DNA of 9,397 nucleotides, taken from positions 1 through 9,397 of the forward strand of contig JBGUUT010000117.1 of NCBI GenBank assembly GCA_045133795.1. Reading direction: 5' to 3'. Below the pieces are notes generated by a model, which was given only the letters and a program-made list of their open reading frames with translations, was not told where the DNA came from and did not search any database. The position numbers and the translations under genes were made by a program. This document shows, one piece after another, positions 1-7,947 of the stretch; position 1 is the first letter of the stretch; the number at the start of each line of letters is the position of its first letter. The stretch comes from RGIG8597 sp045133795. GTDB lineage: Bacteria > Spirochaetota > GWE2-31-10.

Positions 1-267
1 TATGAAAGAGATTTAAAATATTGGAAAAAATGTATCCAAGAACAGATACGTAACGAAATAAAAGAAGAAATACGTAACGAAATACAAAAAGAATGTCGTG
101 AAGAAGGGCGTGACGAAGGGATAACTATCGGACGTGAAGAAGGCATTGCAATCGGACTGTCGCAAGCCAAAATCGAAACAGCGAAAAAGTTTCTTGCTAT
201 GGGGCTTTCTGTAGAACAAGTTGCTGACGGAACCGGATTATCGGTTGAGGAAATAGAGAAACTTTAA
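1..267 (+). CDS. Rpn-family (PD-(D/E)XK) nuclease/putative transposase, C-terminal tail, 5'-partial
   Basis: The open frame enters at base 1 and stops with TAA at 265-267, giving the last 88 residues of a longer protein. What is visible is a charged coiled-coil stretch (Q/RNEIKEE units), then a Gly-spaced segment (EEGRDEG, IGREEGIAIG), then a conserved end, GLSVEQVADGTGLSVEEIEKL without its first residue being diagnostic. Tails of this make-up (charged coil, EG-rich linker, short helix-turn-helix-like GLS-EEI end) are typical of Rpn/PDDEXK_2 proteins, which are linked to RecA-independent recombination in Escherichia coli. The nuclease domain lies outside the window, so the family is assigned from the tail alone. 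The gene at the right edge ends with a very similar tail in the opposite orientation. An alternative is a non-nuclease protein that shares this tail. Confidence 0.62.
   Translation, partial: YERDLKYWKKCIQEQIRNEIKEEIRNEIQKECREEGRDEGITIGREEGIAIGLSQAKIETAKKFLAMGLSVEQVADGTGLSVEEIEKL
46..84 (+). repeat. 24-bp tandem repeat inside the Rpn-type tail
   Basis: The 15-base word ATACGTAACGAAATA occurs at 46-60 and again exactly at 70-84. With the nine bases between them this gives a period of 24 bp, that is eight codons. At protein level it encodes two copies of IRNEI within the coiled-coil part of the tail. Because the period is a multiple of three, gain or loss of a unit would lengthen or shorten the coil without breaking the frame. 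Confidence 0.8.
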
Positions 268-273
268 ATACAT

Positions 274-311
274 AAAAAAACAGGAGCAAAGCCACAAAGC
301 TTTTACTCCTG
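274..311 (-). terminator. Rho-independent terminator of gdhA, possibly shared with the convergent Rpn-type gene
   Basis: On the minus strand the arm CAGGAG plus a few bases of AT pairing (306-311 and inward) pairs with CTCCTG (281-286) and is followed at once by seven T (274-280). It starts 31 bases after the gdhA stop. On the plus strand the same hairpin follows the Rpn stop at 267, but its trailing run (CTATTTGTTT) is poorer, so it serves gdhA best. Confidence 0.8.
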
Positions 312-341
312 CTATTTGTTTATATTTATAGACTCAGAATA

Positions 342-1694
<1,353 letters not shown>

Positions 1695-1766
1695 TTTATG
1701 GTACTCCTCTTATTTAATAAAAAAAATTAATAAAATTTTTTTTGTGGCACGGTTTTTACAACAATG

Positions 1767-1781
1767 AAAAAAAAAAAAAAA
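1767..1781. repeat. A(15) homopolymer in the folB-gdhA gap
   Basis: The 1695-1806 gap is extremely AT-rich and holds an uninterrupted run of 15 A on the plus strand (15 T in the direction of gdhA transcription), with shorter A/T runs on both sides (1719-1726, 1736-1743, 1792-1799). Starting about 72 bases ahead of the gdhA ATG, it could act as part of a terminator region for folB, as an upstream promoter element, or simply be slippage-prone sequence. No strong GC hairpin precedes the T run, and I found no promoter for gdhA with both boxes well placed. Confidence 0.7.
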
Positions 1782-1806
1782 GCAAATTCTTAAAAAAAAT
1801 GATGTT

Positions 1807-2175
1807 TTAGCACTTTTTTGTATTTTTTTTGTTCTTTTTCATAGAAACATATACATTCTCTGCAAAATTAACAGCCTCCGGTTTTGCTATCTTAATTTTT
1901 GCTTTAGATACAAGAGGATATTGGAGTATAAGTTTTAAAATTTCATCAGCTAACGTTTCAATAAGTGCAAAATGAGATTTTTCCGTGAATTCAAGAACTT
2001 CTCTTTCCAATAAGCTGTAATCTACCGCCTTAGAAATATCATCGCCTGCACAAGCTTCCGTAGCATCATAGTGCAATTTCAGTGTAATAAAAAGCGGCTG
2101 GCGTTTTACTTGTTCAAAGTCATAAACACCGATTTGAGCCATAACTTTAATATTTTTTAATTTTATAACAGCCAT
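1807..2175 (-). CDS. folB: Dihydroneopterin aldolase
   Basis: Cleaves 7,8-dihydroneopterin to 6-hydroxymethyl-7,8-dihydropterin and glycolaldehyde in the folate pathway; cytoplasmic, an octamer in known members. At 122 residues it has the normal length. The tunnelling-fold landmarks are in order: the early glutamate in GVYDFEQVKRQP (E21), DYSLL with Y53, FALIETLADEI with the pterin-binding E73, and IAKPEAV with K98. These align in spacing with the active-site Glu, Tyr, Glu and Lys of the Staphylococcus aureus enzyme. The C-terminus is a Lys/Asn-rich extension ending KKC. It starts one base after the stop of the SDR gene, with GGGGGA eight bases ahead of the ATG lying inside that gene, so the two are almost certainly translationally coupled. 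It is the last gene of the tight part of the operon. Confidence 0.94.
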   Translation of the reverse strand: MAVIKLKNIKVMAQIGVYDFEQVKRQPLFITLKLHYDATEACAGDDISKAVDYSLLEREVLEFTEKSHFALIETLADEILKLILQYPLVSKAKIKIAKPEAVNFAENVYVSMKKNKKNTKKC

Positions 2176-2176
2176 T

Positions 2177-2908
2177 CTATATTTCCCCCGTTAATACGTG
2201 CATTCCGCCGTCCGCATACAAAATCTGTCCAGTCACACTTTTGCTTTCATGCAAAATTTTTATCATCGACAATATTTCTTCCACACTGCCGGCATTTCCC
2301 ATCGGTGCTTTTTCAATTCGCCGTTCAAAACATTCCTGTGTTTCGTTTATCGAAGCTATCACCGAGCCGGGACATATTGCATTTACACGAATTTTCGGTG
2401 CAAAAGCTGCCGAAAACTGCAAAGTCATATCAACTAATGCTTTTTTAGACAGTACATACGCACTGTAAGCAGTTCCGTTTTTTGCAATTTTACTGTCCGC
2501 TATATTTACAATCGAACTTCCTGATTCGGCATATTGTGCAAACATTCGTGATAATTGATACGGAGCAAAAAAATTTACTCTGAATATTTCGTCCAAAATC
2601 TGCGGTGTCGTATCTTCCGGGAAATAACGCATAAAAATCGAAGCATTATTCACAAGTAAACCGTTACCGTCAAAATATCCTCGATTATTCAGATTTTCCA
2701 TAAACGACGGAATTTTCTCATATTCAGTCAAATCAACTTTTAACGCCTCACAAGACACACCGTATTTTTTTATATCAGCAATTGTTTGTGTGACATCAGA
2801 TTTATTATAAACCAACAAAATATCATAACCGTCTTTTGCCAAATTCAATGCAATCTCACGTCCCAAACGTCGAGCAGCTCCGGTAACAAGTGCATATTTT
2901 CGTTCCAT
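2177..2908 (-). CDS. Short-chain dehydrogenase, pteridine reductase (FolM/PTR1)-like
   Basis: Classical SDR of 243 residues. The cofactor loop reads TGAARRLG (9-16); an arginine-bearing TGxxxRxG form marks the pteridine reductases PTR1 and FolM and suits NADPH. NNAS is at 87-90, the conserved Asn at N112, and the catalytic YxxxK is Y151/K155. The usual catalytic serine region reads NIADS, placing D138 thirteen residues before the tyrosine, the same spacing as D181-Y194 in Leishmania PTR1, where an aspartate takes the serine's role. C-terminal PGS (180-182) and YADGG (231-235) close the fold. The expected reaction is NADPH-dependent reduction of dihydro- to tetrahydropterins (dihydromonapterin or dihydrofolate), in keeping with folB immediately downstream. 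It starts six bases after lolD, with AGAGGA about ten bases upstream. A generic 3-oxoacyl-ACP reductase-like SDR is the alternative; the aspartate and the neighbour argue against it. Confidence 0.83.
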   Translation of the reverse strand: MERKYALVTGAARRLGREIALNLAKDGYDILLVYNKSDVTQTIADIKKYGVSCEALKVDLTEYEKIPSFMENLNNRGYFDGNGLLVNNASIFMRYFPEDTTPQILDEIFRVNFFAPYQLSRMFAQYAESGSSIVNIADSKIAKNGTAYSAYVLSKKALVDMTLQFSAAFAPKIRVNAICPGSVIASINETQECFERRIEKAPMGNAGSVEEILSMIKILHESKSVTGQILYADGGMHVLTGEI

Positions 2909-2914
2909 TTGAGT

Positions 2915-3595
2915 TTAATCCTCTTTTACCAAAAGTCCGCCACGCAACACATAACGCAATTCGCTCATTGCTGCAATTGCCGGAGAATGAGTCACAATTA
3001 CCAAGGCGTGTCCTTTATCCTTACTCAAATCAAAAAGTAACTCTACAACTCGCTCTGCATTTTTATTATCAAGATTTCCCGTAGGTTCATCTGCAAGTAT
3101 CAACGGAGGCTCATTCATAAATGCACGTGCTATGGCTACACGCTGTCGCTCACCGCCCGACATTTTTGACGGATGATGATGCAAACGATGTGCAAGCCCT
3201 ACTTTTTCCAAAAGTTCTGTCGCTTTTTTACGAGCTTCGTTTTTATTGTAATTATTCATCAAATACGGCAACATTACATTTTCCACTGCATCAAATTCTT
3301 CCAGTAAATAATGTGACTGAAATATAAAACCGATTTTTTTATTGCGAAGTTCTGAAAGTGAAGTTTCGTCAAGCTTTGTAATATCCACCCCGTCAATACA
3401 CACCTTCCCAGAATCTGTCGTATCAAGTCCGCCGAGAATATGAAGAAGCGTGGATTTCCCCGACCCGCTTTCTCCTGTAATAGACATGGTTTGTCCGGAT
3501 TTTAACGACAATTGAACTCCGTTTAATATGTGTAAAGTTTCTTCTCCGCTGGAAAATGTCTTGCAAATATTTTCAACACACAATAAATCATTCAT
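2915..3595 (-). CDS. lolD: Lipoprotein-releasing ABC transporter, ATP-binding subunit LolD
   Basis: ATPase that powers release of lipoproteins from the inner membrane by the LolCDE complex. All nucleotide-binding motifs are intact in 226 residues, the usual LolD length: Walker A GESGSGKST (41-49), Q-loop Q93 in FIFQSHYLL, signature MSGGERQ (145-151), Walker B LILADEP (165-171) with catalytic E170, D-loop NLD (174-176) and H-loop H203. The ABC type is the LolD/MacB/FtsE class, and the two adjacent LolC/E-type permeases decide for Lol. The start overlaps the upstream permease gene by eight bases, with GAGG nine bases ahead of the ATG. A FtsE or MacB role is less likely because there are two long four-helix permeases and no membrane fusion protein. 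Confidence 0.9.
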   Translation of the reverse strand: MNDLLCVENICKTFSSGEETLHILNGVQLSLKSGQTMSITGESGSGKSTLLHILGGLDTTDSGKVCIDGVDITKLDETSLSELRNKKIGFIFQSHYLLEEFDAVENVMLPYLMNNYNKNEARKKATELLEKVGLAHRLHHHPSKMSGGERQRVAIARAFMNEPPLILADEPTGNLDNKNAERVVELLFDLSKDKGHALVIVTHSPAIAAMSELRYVLRGGLLVKED

Positions 3596-4928
3596 TTTTT
3601 AATACCTCATTAGGTTTGATATAACCGGCTTTTAATGCAGGAAATAATGCCGCCGATACGGAAAACAGCAAAGTTAATCCGGTTATAAATAAAATTTCAC
3701 TTATACTGATTGATGTATAAAGCTTATCCAAATAAAAATCACTTGAGAAAAACTCTATCGGAAGAGGTTTAGGCGAATCAAAAAATAGATTTCCTATATG
3801 ATAAATCATCATATTTATTGATGACAAAATTTCCCCTACACCTGCAATTATTCCGTTTAGATTATGACACAGTAACAATCCTATTATTATACCGGGAATC
3901 AAACCTAAAACAGCAAGATAAAGCCCCAAATATAAAAACAGACTGGTAATTTGAGCCGGTACAAATCCGGTCGACCGCAAAATCCCGATTTCGCGTTTTT
4001 TTTCAAATACGGTAATATGGATTGTAGAAAGCAAATTCAATACTGCGACAAAAAGAACAAGTATTACAATCATTGCAATAATATTTCGCTGAAATTTCAA
4101 TGCTGAAAGCTCATTGTAATTTTCTTCCTCCCAATGTGTTAATGCCATATGGCCGTCAGCTTGATATTTTGAACAAAACGCAGCCGCATTGTTATAATGA
4201 TGAAGTTTCAACAGCAAATTGTAAGGCAACTCGTTAAACATTCTGCGTCCGGTTTCTCTACCTATAAATGCAAGTTGCTCGTCTAATTCCGACAGTCCGC
4301 AAGAAAATATCCCGCTTACGGTAAACTTTCGAATACGTACGGATGTTGTATTATCATTTTCCATAAATGAAACAAAAATTTTATCACCGACATCTACTCG
4401 CAGTTTTTGTGCAGTCTTGGAGCTAATCATTATTTCACCGAAGGCAAGTGTTTTACTTCCGTTTAATAACCTTACCGCCTTATCAAAACCGTCATCTTTT
4501 TGAAAAATATTTTCCGGTAATTCTCGTAAAAATGCCACGGCCGTACTTTTTCCGGAATATTGCAAAACCGCATTGGTTTCTCGATACAACGCACTGTATT
4601 TAACTTCTTTGTCTGCAGAAAAATGCAAACGCAATTCTTCCATTTCCGTATAACCTTTGCCTTTCATTGCTTCACGACGCATTTCTATACTGCCGGTCAA
4701 AGGAACATTTTCTTGTCGCGAACCGTCATACTGAACATGAAATGACTTTACTTCAAACGACAATTGCATTACTCCGTAAATATAGCCATTCATAATTGAT
4801 ACGGCACAAATATAAAAAATAATTCCGACAGCAATAGAAACAATAACCGTAAGTGCAGAAGATGAAATTTCTCGATTTTCACCGGAATAACGAATATAAC
4901 GGCGTGCAATTAAATTTTCCAGTCTCAT
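3588..4928 (-). CDS. Lipoprotein-releasing system permease, LolC/LolE type (second copy in operon)
   Basis: Inner-membrane subunit of 446 residues with the topology of LolC/LolE and other MacB/FtsX permeases: a transmembrane helix at about 23-47 ending in SIMNGYIYG, a periplasmic domain of roughly 230 residues, then three helices at about 281-305, 327-354 and 409-430. The cytoplasmic coupling segment after helix 2, EKKREIGILRSTG (309-321), is the family hallmark that contacts the ATPase. The C-terminus PALKAGYIKPNEVLKNE is also typical. The N-terminus (MRLENLIARRYIR) matches the amphipathic start of LolC/E. It overlaps the upstream permease by four bases (ATGA) with AGGAGG right before the ATG, and lolD by eight. 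I cannot tell LolC from LolE by eye, so no symbol is given. Confidence 0.88.
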   Translation of the reverse strand: MRLENLIARRYIRYSGENREISSSALTVIVSIAVGIIFYICAVSIMNGYIYGVMQLSFEVKSFHVQYDGSRQENVPLTGSIEMRREAMKGKGYTEMEELRLHFSADKEVKYSALYRETNAVLQYSGKSTAVAFLRELPENIFQKDDGFDKAVRLLNGSKTLAFGEIMISSKTAQKLRVDVGDKIFVSFMENDNTTSVRIRKFTVSGIFSCGLSELDEQLAFIGRETGRRMFNELPYNLLLKLHHYNNAAAFCSKYQADGHMALTHWEEENYNELSALKFQRNIIAMIVILVLFVAVLNLLSTIHITVFEKKREIGILRSTGFVPAQITSLFLYLGLYLAVLGLIPGIIIGLLLCHNLNGIIAGVGEILSSINMMIYHIGNLFFDSPKPLPIEFFSSDFYLDKLYTSISISEILFITGLTLLFSVSAALFPALKAGYIKPNEVLKNE

Positions 4929-6250
4929 AATCCCTCCTGCAAAATTTTATTCGGACGTAAACGTGCCGCTTTTGCTACCGGTATATACGCTGATAACAAA
5001 GTCAACATCACTATTGAAAAGTACATTACAGCAAGTTCTGAAAATCCAAATTTTACAAGAAAATCAGTCTGATAATAAATGCTTGTATCATAAATAACAA
5101 TCGGTCTGAAGATTTCGGCAGGAATTGCAATTTGCAATGCTGAATTAATTATAAATTCTACCACTGCAAAAATATTGAGTATATTGTGAGAAATAAAAAT
5201 TCCGACAAGCATTCCTACCGTAGCTCCGCCGAATGCCAAAATAAAACTCTCAACTAAAAAAATATGCTCTATGTCATGCGGTGTTGTTCCCAACGCTTTA
5301 AGAATCAAAATCTTTTTCTTTTTCTCTAAAATCGTAAGACGAAGCGTTCCGAAAATATTTGTCGCAACCATTAAAAAAATGATTACAAATAAAAACATTA
5401 TCATCATTTTTTCTAAACGCAATGCAGCAAAATACGCACTGTTAGTTTCTTCTGCCGTTTTGATTTCCAATCCGTACTCTTGTAAAAGCGACAAGTTGCG
5501 AATATTTTCTACCGCAGTACGACGATTCGTTCCCTTTTTAAATTTTATCCCTATACCATCAATTTGATTTGTTTGTGTAAGTTTAAAAAAAGACGAAAGC
5601 GAAACAAACGCCCAATATCTGTCGTAATCATAACTACCGGTATTAAAATAACCGCTTACACGAAACTCGCCTGCGTCTTTTTCTTTTTTACCTGCCAAAG
5701 TTTGCAAACTTATATCCGGAGTAAGATAAACTGCAGAATTTAATCTGGCAAAAGATAATTCTCGCCAGCCTAATTCTTCACCTAAAATTACTTTGCCATC
5801 CGAAAAATCTAACGCCCCGTGTGTAATATTAAATAATTCAATAAAACGACTGTCTTTTTGAATTTCTTCCGGGTCTACGGCACGTAATTTCACCGGTTGT
5901 CTGTCGGAATCAATTTTATTGCGAAACAAAATTATAATATCACGGTCGCAAAACGGAACTGCAGCTTCAAGTTCCGGTATTTGCCTATACAATTCTGCCA
6001 AGATTGCTTTATCATAAACACATCCGGCCTTATTGTCTTTAGGAAGTAAAGTCGCATGATATGAAGCAATCTCGACACGACGTGTTATATAATTATCTTG
6101 AAAACCGTTCATTACACCGATAACTACAAGTAATACCGCAAAACTCCCGGCTATTCCGGCAAATAATGCTGCAAATACCGGAGCTCCGGTATTATTGCCC
6201 ATTAGTTTACTTCCGGCATATATACGAAATTTAAAATTATGATTTTTCAT
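4925..6250 (-). CDS. Lipoprotein-releasing system permease, LolC/LolE type (first copy in operon)
   Basis: A 441-residue paralogue of the next gene, with the same layout: first helix about 24-46 followed by GVMNGFQDNYITRRVEI (the MNGFQ motif is very common in LolC/E), periplasmic domain about 50-278, then helices at about 281-303, 328-354 and 403-425. The coupling segment reads LEKKKKILILKALGTT (308-323), equivalent to the EKKREIGIL motif of the partner but with more lysines. It ends PVAKAARLRPNKILQEGL. The two permeases are well diverged, which fits a heterodimer in which one partner receives the lipoprotein and the other contacts the chaperone, as known for LolE and LolC. ATGA overlap with the lipoprotein gene ahead; the AAAGGA upstream is about 14 bases from the ATG, a long spacing that suggests dependence on coupling. 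Confidence 0.87.
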   Translation of the reverse strand: MKNHNFKFRIYAGSKLMGNNTGAPVFAALFAGIAGSFAVLLVVIGVMNGFQDNYITRRVEIASYHATLLPKDNKAGCVYDKAILAELYRQIPELEAAVPFCDRDIIILFRNKIDSDRQPVKLRAVDPEEIQKDSRFIELFNITHGALDFSDGKVILGEELGWRELSFARLNSAVYLTPDISLQTLAGKKEKDAGEFRVSGYFNTGSYDYDRYWAFVSLSSFFKLTQTNQIDGIGIKFKKGTNRRTAVENIRNLSLLQEYGLEIKTAEETNSAYFAALRLEKMMIMFLFVIIFLMVATNIFGTLRLTILEKKKKILILKALGTTPHDIEHIFLVESFILAFGGATVGMLVGIFISHNILNIFAVVEFIINSALQIAIPAEIFRPIVIYDTSIYYQTDFLVKFGFSELAVMYFSIVMLTLLSAYIPVAKAARLRPNKILQEGL

Positions 6251-6891
6251 TGTTTTTCAAAATATCCTTTCATTATGTTTGCGAAAACTCCGGTTCCTTC
6301 TACATTAAACTTTTCTACATTCGCATCTTCTGCTTTTATTAAAAGTTCCATTTTCTCCGGAGATGCCAACGGCCAGTCATTACTGAAAGAAAATTCAGTT
6401 TGCCAAATCCCATATAAATCGGTAGTAGCGTCACTACTTACATCAGTAATTCCTATTTGGTCATTTTTCGAAACATAACAAGTCAAACGATTATTAAAAG
6501 AATCAAGCTTCCATTTTCCCGGCACATGTCCGTTAATTATATAATCTGGGAAGGTTGGAGAATCTTTAAAAAAAATCATAAATTCGCCGTCAGCATCCGG
6601 ACCGGAACCGTTATCATTAAATACAATATAAAAATTGTCGGTAATTTCCGGACTGAAAAAAAAGTTCCCGAGTACCGGTTGTCTTGATGACGGCTCCGTT
6701 ACTCCTACGGGCAAAGTTTCCGTAGAATAACTGATGTAACTATCAGCACCTTCATGATATTGAATAAATTCTGCCGTTACCAGTTTCCATTTCCCGATTA
6801 TTTTCCCGGTATCCAAAATAGTTCCGCAAGATACCAAAAAAAGCATAGAAATCATCAAAAACAGATTGAAAATTATTCTTCTGAAATACAA
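6247..6891 (-). CDS. Predicted lipoprotein of unknown function, coupled to the Lol permease gene
   Basis: I do not recognise the family. Starting from TTG at 6891 gives 214 residues with a good lipoprotein signal: YFRR, a hydrophobic core IIFNLFLMISMLFL, and the lipobox LVSC with lipidated C22. An ATG at 7002 would give 251 residues but would add a long unsuitable N-terminus and run 101 bases into the upstream gene; the TTG start leaves a ten-base gap. No clear ribosome-binding site precedes the TTG, so the start is uncertain. The mature part is rich in aromatic and beta-prone residues and has three similar stretches: GKWKLVTAEF (33-42), GKWKLDSFN (125-133) and GIWQTEFSF (161-169), reminiscent of lipocalin-like strands (weak). 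The stop overlaps the permease start (ATGA). Position suggests a Lol client or accessory lipoprotein, an inference only. Confidence 0.78.
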   Translation of the reverse strand: MYFRRIIFNLFLMISMLFLVSCGTILDTGKIIGKWKLVTAEFIQYHEGADSYISYSTETLPVGVTEPSSRQPVLGNFFFSPEITDNFYIVFNDNGSGPDADGEFMIFFKDSPTFPDYIINGHVPGKWKLDSFNNRLTCYVSKNDQIGITDVSSDATTDLYGIWQTEFSFSNDWPLASPEKMELLIKAEDANVEKFNVEGTGVFANIMKGYFEKQ

Positions 6892-6901
6892 AAAACGTTT
6901 A

Positions 6902-7201
6902 TCAGTCGTGTGACGGATTGTTACGTATTTTATCAATTGCGACTTTAACCGCATTACGATAAGTTGCATACTTATTCTCCTCAAGATACAAAGCCTGAGC
7001 ATATAAACGACCGCTGTATGTACATCTGTATACCGCCGGAACTTGATTCAATGCATATGCCACAATATCAAGAACACAGTCCTGACATCGACAAATATCA
7101 TTATTTTCTTCCAGATTTAATTGCTGTTCTGTTTCGTTAATAATAAGATTTTCAACTTCGTTTACCAAATGAGTAAAATTATATTCATCTCTAAATGCCA
7201 T
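6902..7201 (-). CDS. ComFB-domain protein (late competence family), possible cyclic dinucleotide receptor
   Basis: A 99-residue cytoplasmic protein with no signal or membrane segment; Bacillus subtilis ComFB has about the same length. The family core is plain: CRCQDC (37-42) with three cysteines, D45, then AYALNQVPAVY (48-58), which fits the pattern C-x-C-x2-C-x2-D-x2-A-x-ALN-x2-P-x-Y, after an N-terminal helix with NEVENLI. ComFB-domain proteins have no proven role in competence; a cyanobacterial member, CdgR, has been reported as a c-di-GMP receptor. It is the first gene of the operon, with AAAGGAG seven bases before the ATG and an extended -10 box 30 bases upstream. Being co-transcribed with Lol genes suggests control of envelope functions, which is inference. 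No other competence gene is in view. Confidence 0.85.
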   Translation of the reverse strand: MAFRDEYNFTHLVNEVENLIINETEQQLNLEENNDICRCQDCVLDIVAYALNQVPAVYRCTYSGRLYAQALYLEENKYATYRNAVKVAIDKIRNNPSHD

Positions 7202-7230
7202 TTTTTTCTCCTTTGTCGCTCATTGTTTAA

Positions 7231-7239
7231 ATTATATCA
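7231..7239 (-). promoter_or_regulatory. Extended -10 promoter of the comFB-lol-fol operon
   Basis: Read on the minus strand, TGATATAAT is a perfect -10 hexamer with the TG extension one base upstream. No good -35 box lies 16-18 bases further up (TCTAAT is the best), which is common for extended -10 promoters. Transcription would start near 7224, giving a leader of about 23 bases that contains AAAGGAG. It is the only convincing promoter seen for the seven minus-strand genes down to folB. Confidence 0.62.
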
Positions 7240-7351
7240 TCTAACAAAAAAATATTAGACTTAAAATTAAGAAGTTATAACATAGATTTCGTAATTTATC
7301 AGGTGACTTTAAAGTATAAAATAAAAATAGATAAAAGAAATTGTTTTTTAC

Positions 7352-7379
7352 TAAACAGAAATTATGTTATTTCGATAAT
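7352..7379 (+). promoter_or_regulatory. Possible promoter of the pentapeptide lipoprotein-mltG pair
   Basis: TAAACA (7352-7357) and GATAAT (7374-7379) are 16 bases apart, 4/6 and 5/6 matches to the sigma-70 boxes, and would give a leader of about 20 bases ahead of AGGGAGG at 7395-7401. TTGTTT at 7341 with TGTTAT at 7365 is a competing reading. The region is so AT-rich that chance matches are expected. Confidence 0.33.
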
Positions 7380-7405
7380 TTAAATAAAAATATCAGGGAG
7401 GAAAA

Positions 7406-7933
7406 ATGAAAAAATGTTTTATGTTATTGGGATTATGCATACTTTTTTGCGGTTGTCCAAATAAAAAGGCAGATTTCACAAATAAAGATTTAACTCGTAA
7501 AAACCTAGCAAACTCAACATACAATGATACAAAATTCACAGGAACGAATTTAAGTTACAGCGTTCTGTCAAACAGTAATTTTGCAAAATCTGATTTTTCA
7601 AATGCAAATTTAAGTTATTCTATTATGAACAACGTAAAAATGAACCGCACTGTTGCAAAAAACGCAAAATTAGTAGGTATAAACTTTACCGGAGCCGATT
7701 TACGCAACGCAGATTTTTCTGACAGCGATTTAGAAGGCTGTATTTTTACCAATGCAGATTTATCCGGTGCAAAATTTTGCAATACTAACCTTAATAATGC
7801 TATATTCCATGCCGCTACTCTAAAGAAAACGAACTTTACCGGTTCCAATGTTACACTTGATGCATTGGCAAATGCTCGTGAATTAGAAAAAGCAATACTT
7901 CCTTACGGTACACGTTACCAAAAAAAGAAATAA
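7406..7933 (+). CDS. Pentapeptide-repeat lipoprotein
   Basis: The 175 residues begin with a lipoprotein signal: MKK, the hydrophobic stretch CFMLLGLCILF, and FCGC, with C17 the probable lipidation site (an atypical lipobox of the relaxed kind known in spirochaetes; C15 is the alternative). From residue 22 to 146 the sequence falls into 25 consecutive five-residue units without a break in register, centred on L or F (ADFTN, KDLTR, TNLSY, ADLRN, ADLSG and so on). This predicts a right-handed quadrilateral beta-helix of about six turns. The middle units (STYND, SIMNN, VKMNR, TVAKN) are the least regular. A short helical cap with a basic end (TRYQKKK) follows. Members of the fold have varied roles, including DNA-mimic gyrase protection, but an exported lipidated one should act in the envelope; its function is unknown. 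AGGGAGG precedes the ATG by four bases. mltG follows after 14 bases. Confidence 0.9.
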   Translation: MKKCFMLLGLCILFCGCPNKKADFTNKDLTRKNLANSTYNDTKFTGTNLSYSVLSNSNFAKSDFSNANLSYSIMNNVKMNRTVAKNAKLVGINFTGADLRNADFSDSDLEGCIFTNADLSGAKFCNTNLNNAIFHAATLKKTNFTGSNVTLDALANARELEKAILPYGTRYQKKK

Positions 7934-7947
7934 GCGGAGGCTTTACA

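Noticed and set aside
1745..1760. Sigma-54-like -24/-12 element on the plus strand (TGGCACGG then TTACA)
   Set aside because: The -24 half fits well, but the essential GC at -12 reads AC, and the element points into the antisense of folB with no plus-strand gene downstream.
5271..5567. Plus-strand open frame of 98 codons within the first permease gene
   Set aside because: It is antisense to the helix 2 and periplasmic coding region; its composition is what the complement of that sequence would give.
6892..7002. N-terminal extension of the lipoprotein gene to ATG at 7002
   Set aside because: It would overlap the ComFB gene by 101 bases and put 37 extra residues before the signal peptide; these bases are explained by the ComFB frame.
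7241..7258. Small inverted repeat CTAA...TTAG near the operon promoter
   Set aside because: Only four to five pairs of AT-rich sequence around a ten-base A-run; expected by chance in this region.
7615..7848. Minus-strand open frame of 77 codons inside the pentapeptide gene
   Set aside because: The repetitive five-residue code on the other strand keeps this frame open; there is no start signal or known motif.
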